A DNA stretch of 41,964 nt from Alistipes sp. GTDB lineage: Bacteria > Bacteroidota > Bacteroidia > Bacteroidales > Rikenellaceae. Shown piece after piece: positions 9,701 through 15,340 of the stretch. The position numbers and the translations under genes are program-made. Below the pieces are notes generated by a model. That model was not told the DNA's origin and did not search any database. It saw only the letters and a list, made by a program, of their open reading frames with translations. The DNA lies in contig JAFVOR010000075.1 in NCBI GenBank assembly GCA_017505725.1, positions 1-41,964 on the forward strand, written 5' to 3'. Positions within the stretch are counted from its first letter, which is position 1. The number at the start of each line of letters is the position of its first letter.

Positions 9701-10367
9701 CGATATCACGAACAATACCCGTAACTTTGTTGTCGTGGGCGAGGAGATTCGCTACTATGTGAATGTCTCGGCGAATACGGAGCCTTCGTCAGTGAAGATT
9801 AACGGCGTTGAGGCGACCAAGGGCGGTGAGTTTGCCGGTCCAGGCGTGTCAAATACCATTTGGTATGTAACATGGAGCCGTGCGAACAAGGGCATCTACG
9901 ATATGAGCGTTGAGGTTACATCGGGTGGTAAGAGTGCTACCGTGCCTATGCCGGCAGTTACGGTTTACGGTTTGACCTTGGGTACTCGCACAAACAATCC
10001 TGATACCAGCGGAGCAACGATGTATATGTTGCAGAATAGCGCCTATACGAATACCTACATGACTGCAATAGATACAAACCTTTCGGCAAGTATTTCGCAT
10101 AACTATTACAGCCTCTTCACCATCGAGGGCAACAAGATTAAGAGTGAGGCTCGTGACACCTATCTGACAGGTACAAATGGCTCGGTATCGTTTGGTGCAG
10201 GTACTAACTATACGATTGCTGCTTCGGGCAACAATATCCGAATCACCTATCGTTCAGGTTGGTCCACCTACAATATGACACAGAGCTCCAATATCTCGAT
10301 TGGAATGTCGTATAGTACGACCAATCGAAATTGGAATCTCTATCCGGTCACCTACGATATCCCATAA
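6762..10367 (+). CDS. Giant multi-domain fimbrial lipoprotein, candidate tip adhesin
   Basis: The start at 6762 is chosen because GGAGAGAGG sits just before it and it opens a lipoprotein signal with lipobox LASC (Cys17); the frame is open further upstream but without a signal. The protein has 1,201 residues. About 1-455 is a fimbrillin/Mfa2-like region, with possible maturation sites ESRA (Arg49) and SRT (Arg53). About 470-856 is one FISUMP-like module (SNCYIL, WSWHIWITD, DRNLGATAA, YYQWGRKDP, YDPCPYGY, SVRCVKD). About 860-1060 looks like two Ig-like beta domains. The last 130 residues are a separate beta-rich domain with a vaguely ricin-like flavour (SLFTIEGNKI, TYLTG). Size, last position in the operon and extra C-terminal domains favour a tip adhesin. 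The ligand is unknown, and the lectin idea is weak inference. Confidence 0.8.
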   Translation: MKRLYWISIVLFLLASCVVPDAEVNIVGAGNSEVNIDTSITPSCVVESRAVSRTNASGVAMRSLIDQVTTKRMDSNFLRLDEDLSSTNDGLYTFTGNDGATPYATNWNKALLLEATVISSPDNTEGIHYRSVSLAPEQSYKLNIVEENIDGVMHSDTTHFYHTRMVGWYPKNCTLPRKEGVPATAQFDYVAFDAVRLNETVEINGVPTEVVALQFTGLDNETDLMVSNVCEGQSWHKYNADAPHSSDVHPTSGESIYREPFGHNFTSPVYSNYFTYRHYRSAIRITAFAEQSEQNLMMWGDIESVVIRNQPTSCKVWLPTELGAFGEVYHWGDYDNQYIVTTPMFDNDSNHPEFSIEAKYPVSMKGSSSKNDIYLGYSLVEPNRDVELEIHTSSGVYNTTITAVHPVVDENGDETFVNIFEEGYIYDIKLNLQTNGNIGAILSREGDERYYDLSSLHEFEIEEELEDKSLISTYKLSNCYILDPNEYKDSNGNDIYDGYCFLALIVGNGESGIISSGAQKLYPEMEEINPTSAHLLWESSLGLVSDIELKYGYVRFKLPDSSARGNAVIAVYDNDGNVLWSWHIWITDRPTEQSFSVGEHEITILDRNLGATAATCTGANDALATYGLYYQWGRKDPSMGPPAYNYSPINLNTAPYYDFSSDEKSAAEVTQFAEPTLRNGVENPMYLILPTAQPLSYIFNWTHQRYDFLWGYDIATGMTTKTIYDPCPYGYRVPSSELGALFSMGSGTAGTYGYTRTINGQQFFFPYAGFKGVDVGLNSLISSWKYVGQKGDYQSSMYCNDADAVNNGGINQYMHRSRIYVSSANSWNETNVGTYTGNMHSDFANRRTAASVRCVKDEKIGSITATLTPSVRSLVAGSSITLSYKAHSYGSAIEHIEILASYTDTAGVEHDKVLREVEHVGEYISNGTVSYITPSDYNDDGVIFHLVVRNEHGLIYTEEVTLVENSIEAHFNRWEDTMQTDITNNTRNFVVVGEEIRYYVNVSANTEPSSVKINGVEATKGGEFAGPGVSNTIWYVTWSRANKGIYDMSVEVTSGGKSATVPMPAVTVYGLTLGTRTNNPDTSGATMYMLQNSAYTNTYMTAIDTNLSASISHNYYSLFTIEGNKIKSEARDTYLTGTNGSVSFGAGTNYTIAASGNNIRITYRSGWSTYNMTQSSNISIGMSYSTTNRNWNLYPVTYDIP

Positions 10368-10569
10368 AAGTTGTCTAACAAGGAGATTTCTGCGTTAATC
10401 CCTTTGCAAGGGCTTTTCCTCCTCACGGCTCGGCAAAGTGTGTGAACACACTTTGCTCTCGCTCCGTAGCGTCGGTTATACTCGTGTTCGAAATCCTCAC
10501 ATACGCCCAAGTATGCTGCGGTTTCTCACACTTCGCCAGCCTTGAAATCCCTCTTGTTATACAACTTTT
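10366..10569. repeat. Structured repeat element with terminal inverted repeats, long form
   Basis: The left end AAAAGTTGTCTAACAAGG (from 10366, overlapping the TAA of the fimbrial gene) and the right end, read in reverse complement from 10569 (AAAAGTTGTATAACAAGA), form inverted repeats of about 25 bases with few mismatches. Inside are three hairpins: CCCTTTGCAAGGG near 10400; GCAAAGTGTG/CACACTTTGC with loop TGAA on the + strand, at about 10433-10456; and CATAC/GTATG near 10500-10515, flanked by CCGCAG and TGTGAGG on the minus strand. The core is shared with 26-103 and with 27588-27845. No protein is encoded. It may be a MITE-like element or a structured 3'-UTR RNA. Confidence 0.65.
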
Positions 10570-10587
10570 GGGTGGGTGTAGCCCAAC

Positions 10588-10619
10588 AAAAAACCGCAGA
10601 GAACTCTCTGCGGTTTTTT
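10588..10619. terminator. Bidirectional intrinsic terminator between the fimbrial operon and efp
   Basis: An 8-bp stem CCGCAGAG (10594-10601) with CTCTGCGG (10606-10613) and a 4-base loop is flanked by six A on the left and six T on the right. It can therefore stop transcription from both sides: the fimbrial operon on + and efp on -, whose stop codon lies 20 bases away. Confidence 0.85.
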
Positions 10620-10638
10620 ATTGTCAGCAAGTAAATTC

Positions 10639-11211
10639 TTACTTGATACGCTCGTAGTATTCGCGGGTGCGGGTATCAACACGAATCTTGTCGCCTGTGT
10701 TGATGAACAAAGGAACCTTGATAGTCGCACCAGTGTTTACGGTTGCAGGCTTCAACGAGTTTGTCGAAGCGGTATCACCCTTGATGCCCGGCTCGGTGTA
10801 GGTAACCTCCATATCAACGATTGGAGGCAACTCTGCTGCCAAGACGATGTCCTTCTCGGTGTGGTACATAACCTCTACGATTTGACCGTCAGCCATAAGG
10901 TCGTAGTTGTCGATAAGCGACTTCTCGATGTTAATCTCCTCGAAAGTCTCGGTGTGCATAAAGTGTGCGCCGAGGTCGTCTTCGTAGGTGAACTGGTAAG
11001 GGCGGCGCTCAACACGCACCTGCTCGATTTTGATACCTACCGAAGAGAAGGTGTTTTCGAGAACGCGACCATTCTCCAAGTTCTTGAGCTTTGAACGAAC
11101 GAATGCAGGGCCCTTGCCCGGCTTGCAGTGCTGGAAATCGACAACAAGGAAAGTCTTGCCGTCCATCTCGATACACATACCGATTTTAATATCAGCTGCT
11201 GTAATTGTCAT
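10639..11211 (-). CDS. efp: Elongation factor P
   Basis: The 190-residue protein is full length for EF-P, which binds between the P and E sites of stalled ribosomes and promotes peptide-bond formation at proline runs. The N-terminal KOW-like domain shows ADIKIGMCIEMDGK and the tip loop KPGKGPAF, where Lys33 corresponds to the residue modified in many bacteria. Two OB domains follow (RVERRPYQFTYED; PIVDMEVTYTEPGIKGDTA; VPLFINTGDKIRVDTRTREY). The modification enzymes are not in this window. It appears to be a single-gene unit with its own promoter and the bidirectional terminator. Confidence 0.97.
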   Translation of the reverse strand: MTITAADIKIGMCIEMDGKTFLVVDFQHCKPGKGPAFVRSKLKNLENGRVLENTFSSVGIKIEQVRVERRPYQFTYEDDLGAHFMHTETFEEINIEKSLIDNYDLMADGQIVEVMYHTEKDIVLAAELPPIVDMEVTYTEPGIKGDTASTNSLKPATVNTGATIKVPLFINTGDKIRVDTRTREYYERIK

Positions 11212-11250
11212 AATACTTATATTTAATTATATATTAGAAATTTCCGGTTG

Positions 11251-11282
11251 CAAAGATATGAATAAAATTGACAATTGACAAT
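11251..11282 (-). promoter_or_regulatory. Predicted promoter of efp
   Basis: Read on the minus strand, TATCTTTG (11251-11258) fits the Bacteroidetes -7 consensus TAnnTTTG. ATTG (11279-11282) lies 20 bases further upstream at the -33 position. The -33 element falls inside the ATTGACA tandem repeat at 11264-11298. The leader to the efp ATG would be about 35 bases. Confidence 0.5.
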
Positions 11283-11298
11283 TGATAGTTGAAAATTA
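11264..11298. repeat. ATTGACA-type tandem repeat upstream of efp
   Basis: ATTGACA occurs in two consecutive copies followed by degenerate copies (ATTGATAGTTGAAAATT). It lies in the 139-base gap between efp and the glycerophosphodiesterase gene and belongs to the same AATT-spaced intergenic class as 1324-1355 and 30725-30758. Confidence 0.65.
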
Positions 11299-11350
11299 TA
11301 GGAATTTTGCCATACCCTGCCCTATAAAAGCCGGTTGATATTCGTGCGCC

Positions 11351-12427
11351 CTACTCCGAAAAGTCGTAGAAATATATCTTTGCCGATTTAATCTTACTCT
11401 CCTCAACTCCGTGCAGAGCAACTGTTCCCTTACGATTGATAAAACGCATACCTACACGGTCGCAGTGCTTGCCGGTGTTGTAGAGGGTATAGAAATCACT
11501 CTTTTTGTCGAATGCAATCTCGATAACACCCTCAAACTCAATTTCGATAGCTGCTGCTCCATCGCTCACCTTATCATCGGCTGCAAATTTGATTGTAGCA
11601 CCTTGTGCCAAGGTCTGTGGCTCAACCTCTACAACCTTTACAGGTCTATTATTTGGGTCAGGCATAATAGCGAAGTCCGACAAAAGCATTGTTACGCCAT
11701 CACGCAAAGCATAGACCTCGCGAGGAGCGTAGTAAACAGATGCCTGCACCTCATAACCCTTCTCGCGAAGGCGGGCAACACGCTCACGGGTGAGAGCCTC
11801 GCGCTGCATAGACGATACACCAACCTTACCTCCAAGTTGTGGCAATACCTCGAATGCTGTCTCAGCAGTTCTAGGATTGATAGAGTAGAGAATTAAACAT
11901 TTCGAGATCTTGCGGCACTCCTTAACGGCCTCCACATCATTGGTAAAGCAGATCCAATTATTGCCCATAATTTTTTGAGCAAGTTTGTATGACTCAACAA
12001 TCTTAGAGTGGAGCATAGGCACGATATTGTGCTTCTTGCACTCCTTCAAAAGCTCCTCCAAAGTTGGTACAGGAGTACGATAATCTGGGTTGTACGACTC
12101 CAAAACATAGTTCTCGCGCAATTCGTTGAAGGTGAGGTCTGCAACCTTGACTTTTCCCTTAATTCTCGAATAGTTATCTGCATTGCGGCAAGTACGATTG
12201 ATGGTTCTGTCGTGCATAATGACCATCTTGCCATCTTTGGTGTACTTTACATCGCACTCAATACCCATGTAACCATGGCGAGCTGCACGACCAACAGCAG
12301 GAATAGAGTTTTCGGGAACAATTCTGCTCCAACAACCACGATGTGCAAACATCTTTGGCAACTCCTCAGCATAAACATTTGCCACGAAGGCAAAAATCAA
12401 AGTGAAAACGGTTAAAATTCTCTTCAT
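11351..12427 (-). CDS. Exported glycerophosphodiester phosphodiesterase
   Basis: The 358-residue protein starts with a signal peptide (cut near AYA-E, residue 20) and a GDPD TIM-barrel domain. Catalytic and metal residues typical of the family are visible: HRG (His29, Arg30), IECDV (Glu57, Asp59) and MHD (His72). The enzyme hydrolyses glycerophosphodiesters such as glycerophosphocholine to glycerol-3-phosphate and an alcohol, here in the periplasm. The last 80-90 residues after PDPNN are a beta-rich extension (IEIEFEGVIEIAF) of unknown role. It starts 6 bases after the DUF4837 gene, so the two are likely co-transcribed. The family is sure; the natural substrate is not. Confidence 0.9.
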   Translation of the reverse strand: MKRILTVFTLIFAFVANVYAEELPKMFAHRGCWSRIVPENSIPAVGRAARHGYMGIECDVKYTKDGKMVIMHDRTINRTCRNADNYSRIKGKVKVADLTFNELRENYVLESYNPDYRTPVPTLEELLKECKKHNIVPMLHSKIVESYKLAQKIMGNNWICFTNDVEAVKECRKISKCLILYSINPRTAETAFEVLPQLGGKVGVSSMQREALTRERVARLREKGYEVQASVYYAPREVYALRDGVTMLLSDFAIMPDPNNRPVKVVEVEPQTLAQGATIKFAADDKVSDGAAAIEIEFEGVIEIAFDKKSDFYTLYNTGKHCDRVGMRFINRKGTVALHGVEESKIKSAKIYFYDFSE

Positions 12428-12433
12428 AATTTG

Positions 12434-13468
12434 TTAGTTTTTATTGTTTGGAAATGTAATACCATAAACGAGATGTTCGAGCGCACGGAGGAAATTGCGC
12501 TTGCCATACTTTGGCGAATAGACATAACAGTCGAGGGTTATCAGTTCGCCCTCGCGCTCATCGAGGGTGGTGTAACTGACAAACGGACCTCCCATAAAGT
12601 CGCGCTCAACCTCCCAGAAACCGCGCAACTCAATCCATTCGCGACCATCTATCTTTACCACTTTGCGCTGTGGCAAAAAGTCGATATAGCCATCGTCTTC
12701 AACATTCGGAATACGCTTCACAGTGGTCATATATGAGCCCTCCGATGGTCCGGGGATACGCTTTGCAAACTCATTTCGAACCTTTACCAACGCCTCGGTC
12801 GTGATGCTCGCCTTACCCTTGAATGGGTGCGTATAGATGAAAAATCCCTGACTTGCTACGGGGTACTCATTCGACAACCACAAAAAATCATCGCTCTCGG
12901 CACGGAAGATATAGCCATTCGGGATAACCATATCCATATCGAACTCCTCGCGCACAATCTTCTGCAACGCCTTGGCTCCCTGCTTCTTGGCATACTCGAT
13001 AGTGCGATTACGCTCTGCCATTTCGAGTACTTGCAATAGGCTTGCGCCGTTCTGTTTGAGATATTCGACCATCACCGCAGTCGAAGGACCTTGGAATGTG
13101 AGGACAATCTGCGGTGATGCCACAACATCGTACTGTGCAACGATTGACGCCTCCTTTACTTCGGGCGAACATAGGACTTTCAGGATATTGCGATAGGAGG
13201 GTAGCAGATGTTTGAAGTCGCGTGCCGTGATGCGCACAACATTAAACATCGGCTCCACTTGATTGAGCATCTCGACAGGCGTTTCGAGCGTGGCACGCAA
13301 CTCCTCTCCGAGTGCGCTCTCCCACTCGCGACCATCGCATACGACAAGCACCTCATAAGGAGAGCCTTGCGCTGTCTTTTTCGCCCCTGTCAGCGAGCGA
13401 AAACTGTCACAACTTCCCAAAAAACATAGCATAACCACAATAAAAGTGGCTTTTAAGAGTTTTTTCAT
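12434..13468 (-). CDS. DUF4837 family lipoprotein
   Basis: The start at 13468 is preferred over 13501 because it begins a clean lipoprotein signal, MKKLLK to LGSC. The earlier start would put charged residues before it and lies upstream of the predicted -7 box. The 344-residue product matches the Bacteroidetes-specific DUF4837 pattern: SPYEVLVVCDGREWES near the start, PMFNVVRI, IPNGYIFRAES, DFLWLSNEYP, and the C-terminal WIELRGFWEVERDFMGGPF. Function is unknown in the family. Its position ahead of a periplasmic phosphodiesterase suggests an envelope role, which is inference only. Confidence 0.85.
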   Translation of the reverse strand: MKKLLKATFIVVMLCFLGSCDSFRSLTGAKKTAQGSPYEVLVVCDGREWESALGEELRATLETPVEMLNQVEPMFNVVRITARDFKHLLPSYRNILKVLCSPEVKEASIVAQYDVVASPQIVLTFQGPSTAVMVEYLKQNGASLLQVLEMAERNRTIEYAKKQGAKALQKIVREEFDMDMVIPNGYIFRAESDDFLWLSNEYPVASQGFFIYTHPFKGKASITTEALVKVRNEFAKRIPGPSEGSYMTTVKRIPNVEDDGYIDFLPQRKVVKIDGREWIELRGFWEVERDFMGGPFVSYTTLDEREGELITLDCYVYSPKYGKRNFLRALEHLVYGITFPNNKN

Positions 13469-13488
13469 AAGGAAAAATTTTCTTTTAA

Positions 13489-13518
13489 CAAAGGTAGTCA
13501 TTTTTTTTTATTCGCAAA
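13489..13518 (-). promoter_or_regulatory. Predicted promoter of the DUF4837-phosphodiesterase unit
   Basis: On the minus strand TTTG (13515-13518), an 18-base gap and TACCTTTG (13489-13496) fit the Bacteroidetes -33/-7 pattern, with slightly short spacing. The leader would be about 20 bases to the ATG at 13468. It is back to back with the box at 13539. Confidence 0.5.
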
Positions 13519-13538
13519 TTTTTTGCCGAAAAAATAGC

Positions 13539-13546
13539 TATCTTTG
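13539..13546 (+). promoter_or_regulatory. Predicted -7 box of the deacetylase-ubiX-YiiX unit
   Basis: TATCTTTG matches TAnnTTTG exactly, 25 bases before the ATG at 13572. No TTTG is found at the usual spacing upstream; only a T-rich stretch lies there. This box also argues against the longer in-frame start at 13446. Confidence 0.45.
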
Positions 13547-13571
13547 CAAAGGTCTAAAGGTTAAAAAAGCG

Positions 13572-14180
13572 ATGAAGATTGCACCTCCCGGGTTTATACG
13601 AAATATGTTTCCCGATTTGATTTGGCAGATCGAGGACGAGCGAGGTGTATATCTCACCTTCGATGATGGACCGACCCCGGGTATCACCGAGTGGATATTG
13701 GCGACACTCAAGCGATACAACGCCAAGGCGACATTCTTTGTCTTGGGCAAGAATGTCGAGATGTACCCCGACCTCTACGAGAAAATTCTCGCCGATGGGC
13801 ATCGCGTAGGCAATCACACCTACTCCCATCAACGCGGAGTGGGAATGTCGCTTGAACGCTACTTGGAGGATGTCGATCTCGCCTCATATACGGTACAGAG
13901 CAACTTGTTTCGACCTCCTTACGCACGAATTACTCCATCGCAGTTGCGCGCTGTTGCAAAGCGTTACAAGATTATTATGTGGAGCATTATTTCGCGTGAC
14001 TACAACCGCAAACTTACGGGCGAGATGTGTCTGCGAGGTGTTTTGCCTTACATCAAGGCAGGCTCGATAATTCTCTTTCACGATAGCGAGAAGTCGTTTG
14101 CGAATATGAGTTATGCGTTGCCGAAAACCTTGGAGCGCATTGAGGAACTTGGTCTTAAATGTAGAGCAATTGAGTTATAA
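13572..14180 (+). CDS. Polysaccharide deacetylase family protein (CE4/NodB)
   Basis: The 202-residue protein has the NodB homology motifs in order: TFDDGPTPG (29-37, catalytic base and metal Asp), HTYSH (82-86, metal His82 and His86), RPPYA (114-118), and FHD with His170 near the end. Members remove N-acetyl groups from peptidoglycan or other amino-sugar polymers. No signal peptide or membrane segment is visible from the chosen start. An in-frame upstream extension to 13446 would add a hydrophobic stretch but overlaps the predicted promoter. Location is therefore uncertain. It overlaps ubiX by one base (TAATG). Confidence 0.88.
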   Translation: MKIAPPGFIRNMFPDLIWQIEDERGVYLTFDDGPTPGITEWILATLKRYNAKATFFVLGKNVEMYPDLYEKILADGHRVGNHTYSHQRGVGMSLERYLEDVDLASYTVQSNLFRPPYARITPSQLRAVAKRYKIIMWSIISRDYNRKLTGEMCLRGVLPYIKAGSIILFHDSEKSFANMSYALPKTLERIEELGLKCRAIEL

Positions 14181-14743
14181 TGAGGATTATTGTAGCAATA
14201 ACAGCGGCGAGTGGTGCTATTTATGCACGCCAACTCTTGAAGGCTTTGGTCGAAAGTGCAGAGGTGGAGAGCATTGCTCTTATCTATAGCACGAATGCTC
14301 GTGCTGTAGTGGCTCACGAGGGCGAGGAGATGCCTTGTTCGGAGAAGATAGAGGTGTTCGAGAATGACAATATGTTCGCTTCGCCGGCAAGTGGCTCGGC
14401 ACGGTGGAACGCAATGGTGGTTGTGCCTTCGAGTGTCGGCACGATTGGGCGTGTCGCTTCGGGCGTGTCGCAAACCTTGATTGAGAGGGCTGCCGATGTG
14501 ATGTTGAAGGAGCGTAGGCGGTTGATTTTTGTGGTGCGCGAAACACCATACTCGCTGATTCATCTGCGCAATATGACAACCTTGACCGAGGCAGGTGCGG
14601 TGATTTTACCGGCAACGCCTTCGTTCTACTCGTTGCCACAGAGTGTCGAGGCAGTGTGTCAAACAGTTACCGAGCGTGTAGTGGCGATGCTTGGCTTGTC
14701 GGGCGAACGCTACGAGTGGGGGGAAATAGAAGTTAGGAGATAG
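14180..14743 (+). CDS. ubiX: UbiX-type flavin prenyltransferase
   Basis: The 187-residue protein carries the UbiX signature: TAASGAIYA (Ser11-Gly12 at the FMN site), FENDNMFASPASGS, VVPSSVGTIGRVASG, the RETPYSLIHLRNM motif (Arg120, Glu121) and PATPSFYSLP. It attaches a dimethylallyl group to FMN to make prenyl-FMN, the cofactor of UbiD-type decarboxylases. No ubiD is in the window. The C-terminal EVRR-stop and the ribosome site of the next gene lie within a perfect 14-base tandem duplication (14731-14758), so the last residues may be a recent change. Confidence 0.95.
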   Translation: MRIIVAITAASGAIYARQLLKALVESAEVESIALIYSTNARAVVAHEGEEMPCSEKIEVFENDNMFASPASGSARWNAMVVVPSSVGTIGRVASGVSQTLIERAADVMLKERRRLIFVVRETPYSLIHLRNMTTLTEAGAVILPATPSFYSLPQSVEAVCQTVTERVVAMLGLSGERYEWGEIEVRR

Positions 14744-14758
14744 GAGTTAGGAGATAGG
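14731..14758. repeat. Perfect 14-base tandem duplication across the ubiX stop
   Basis: AGTTAGGAGATAGG occurs twice head to tail (14731-14744, 14745-14758). The first copy holds the ubiX stop codon TAG (14741-14743). The end of the second supplies GGAG, directly before the ATG of the next gene. Confidence 0.85.
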
Positions 14759-14760
14759 AG

Positions 14761-15336
14761 ATGAAAAAGATACTACTTATACTGTTAGTGCTATTGTTTG
14801 CATCGTGTCGCAGGGGTGGCGATTTGTCAGCTCTGCGCGAGGGAGATATTCTCTTTATCGAAACAAAGTCGTTCCAGTCGAAGTTCGTAAAACTCGGTAT
14901 GATGTCCATATGGAGTCATTGTGGTATCGCGGTTAATACACCTGATGGTGTGCAGATTATGGAGGCGGATACCACGGTGCGTATATTGCCGATAGAGAGG
15001 TTTATCGACAAGTCGGTCGGGGGTAAGTATATTATCAAACGCCCCAAGCAACAACTCACCCAGCCTATCGAACAGGCGAAGTGGTTAGGGCGATGGTACG
15101 ACCTGCAATTCAGTTTCGACAACGACTATGTCTATTGTTCGGAGTTGGTGTGGTTGATATACAAGGAGCAGGGTATAGAGTTATGCCCTCCAATCAAGAT
15201 AAACGAGCATTTTATGGTGCGCTTCCCTGTGATGCAACACGCATTGGAGGAGCGAGGCATCTCGCCCGAACAGTATGCTGTTGCTCCGTGTGATTTGTTG
15301 CGAGCCTTGACGCGGGATAAGTGCGAGGAGATATAG
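14761..15336 (+). CDS. YiiX/YebB-like papain-fold lipoprotein (NlpC/P60 superfamily)
   Basis: The 191-residue protein has a lipoprotein signal with lipobox FASC (Cys16). It then shows the circularly permuted NlpC/P60 arrangement: an N-terminal LREGDILF strand, His53 in WSHCGIAV, and Cys126 in VYCSELVWLIY. The His-before-Cys order is characteristic of YiiX/YaeF-type permuted papain-like enzymes, which include amidases and lipid- or peptide-processing enzymes. The substrate cannot be told. It is the last gene of the + unit and converges on yifB with a 4-base gap. Confidence 0.85.
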   Translation: MKKILLILLVLLFASCRRGGDLSALREGDILFIETKSFQSKFVKLGMMSIWSHCGIAVNTPDGVQIMEADTTVRILPIERFIDKSVGGKYIIKRPKQQLTQPIEQAKWLGRWYDLQFSFDNDYVYCSELVWLIYKEQGIELCPPIKINEHFMVRFPVMQHALEERGISPEQYAVAPCDLLRALTRDKCEEI

Positions 15337-15340
15337 CTCG

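Noticed and set aside
13446..13571. N-terminal extension of the deacetylase
   Set aside because: It contains both divergent promoter boxes and a low-complexity AT-rich stretch; the NodB domain starts normally from 13572.
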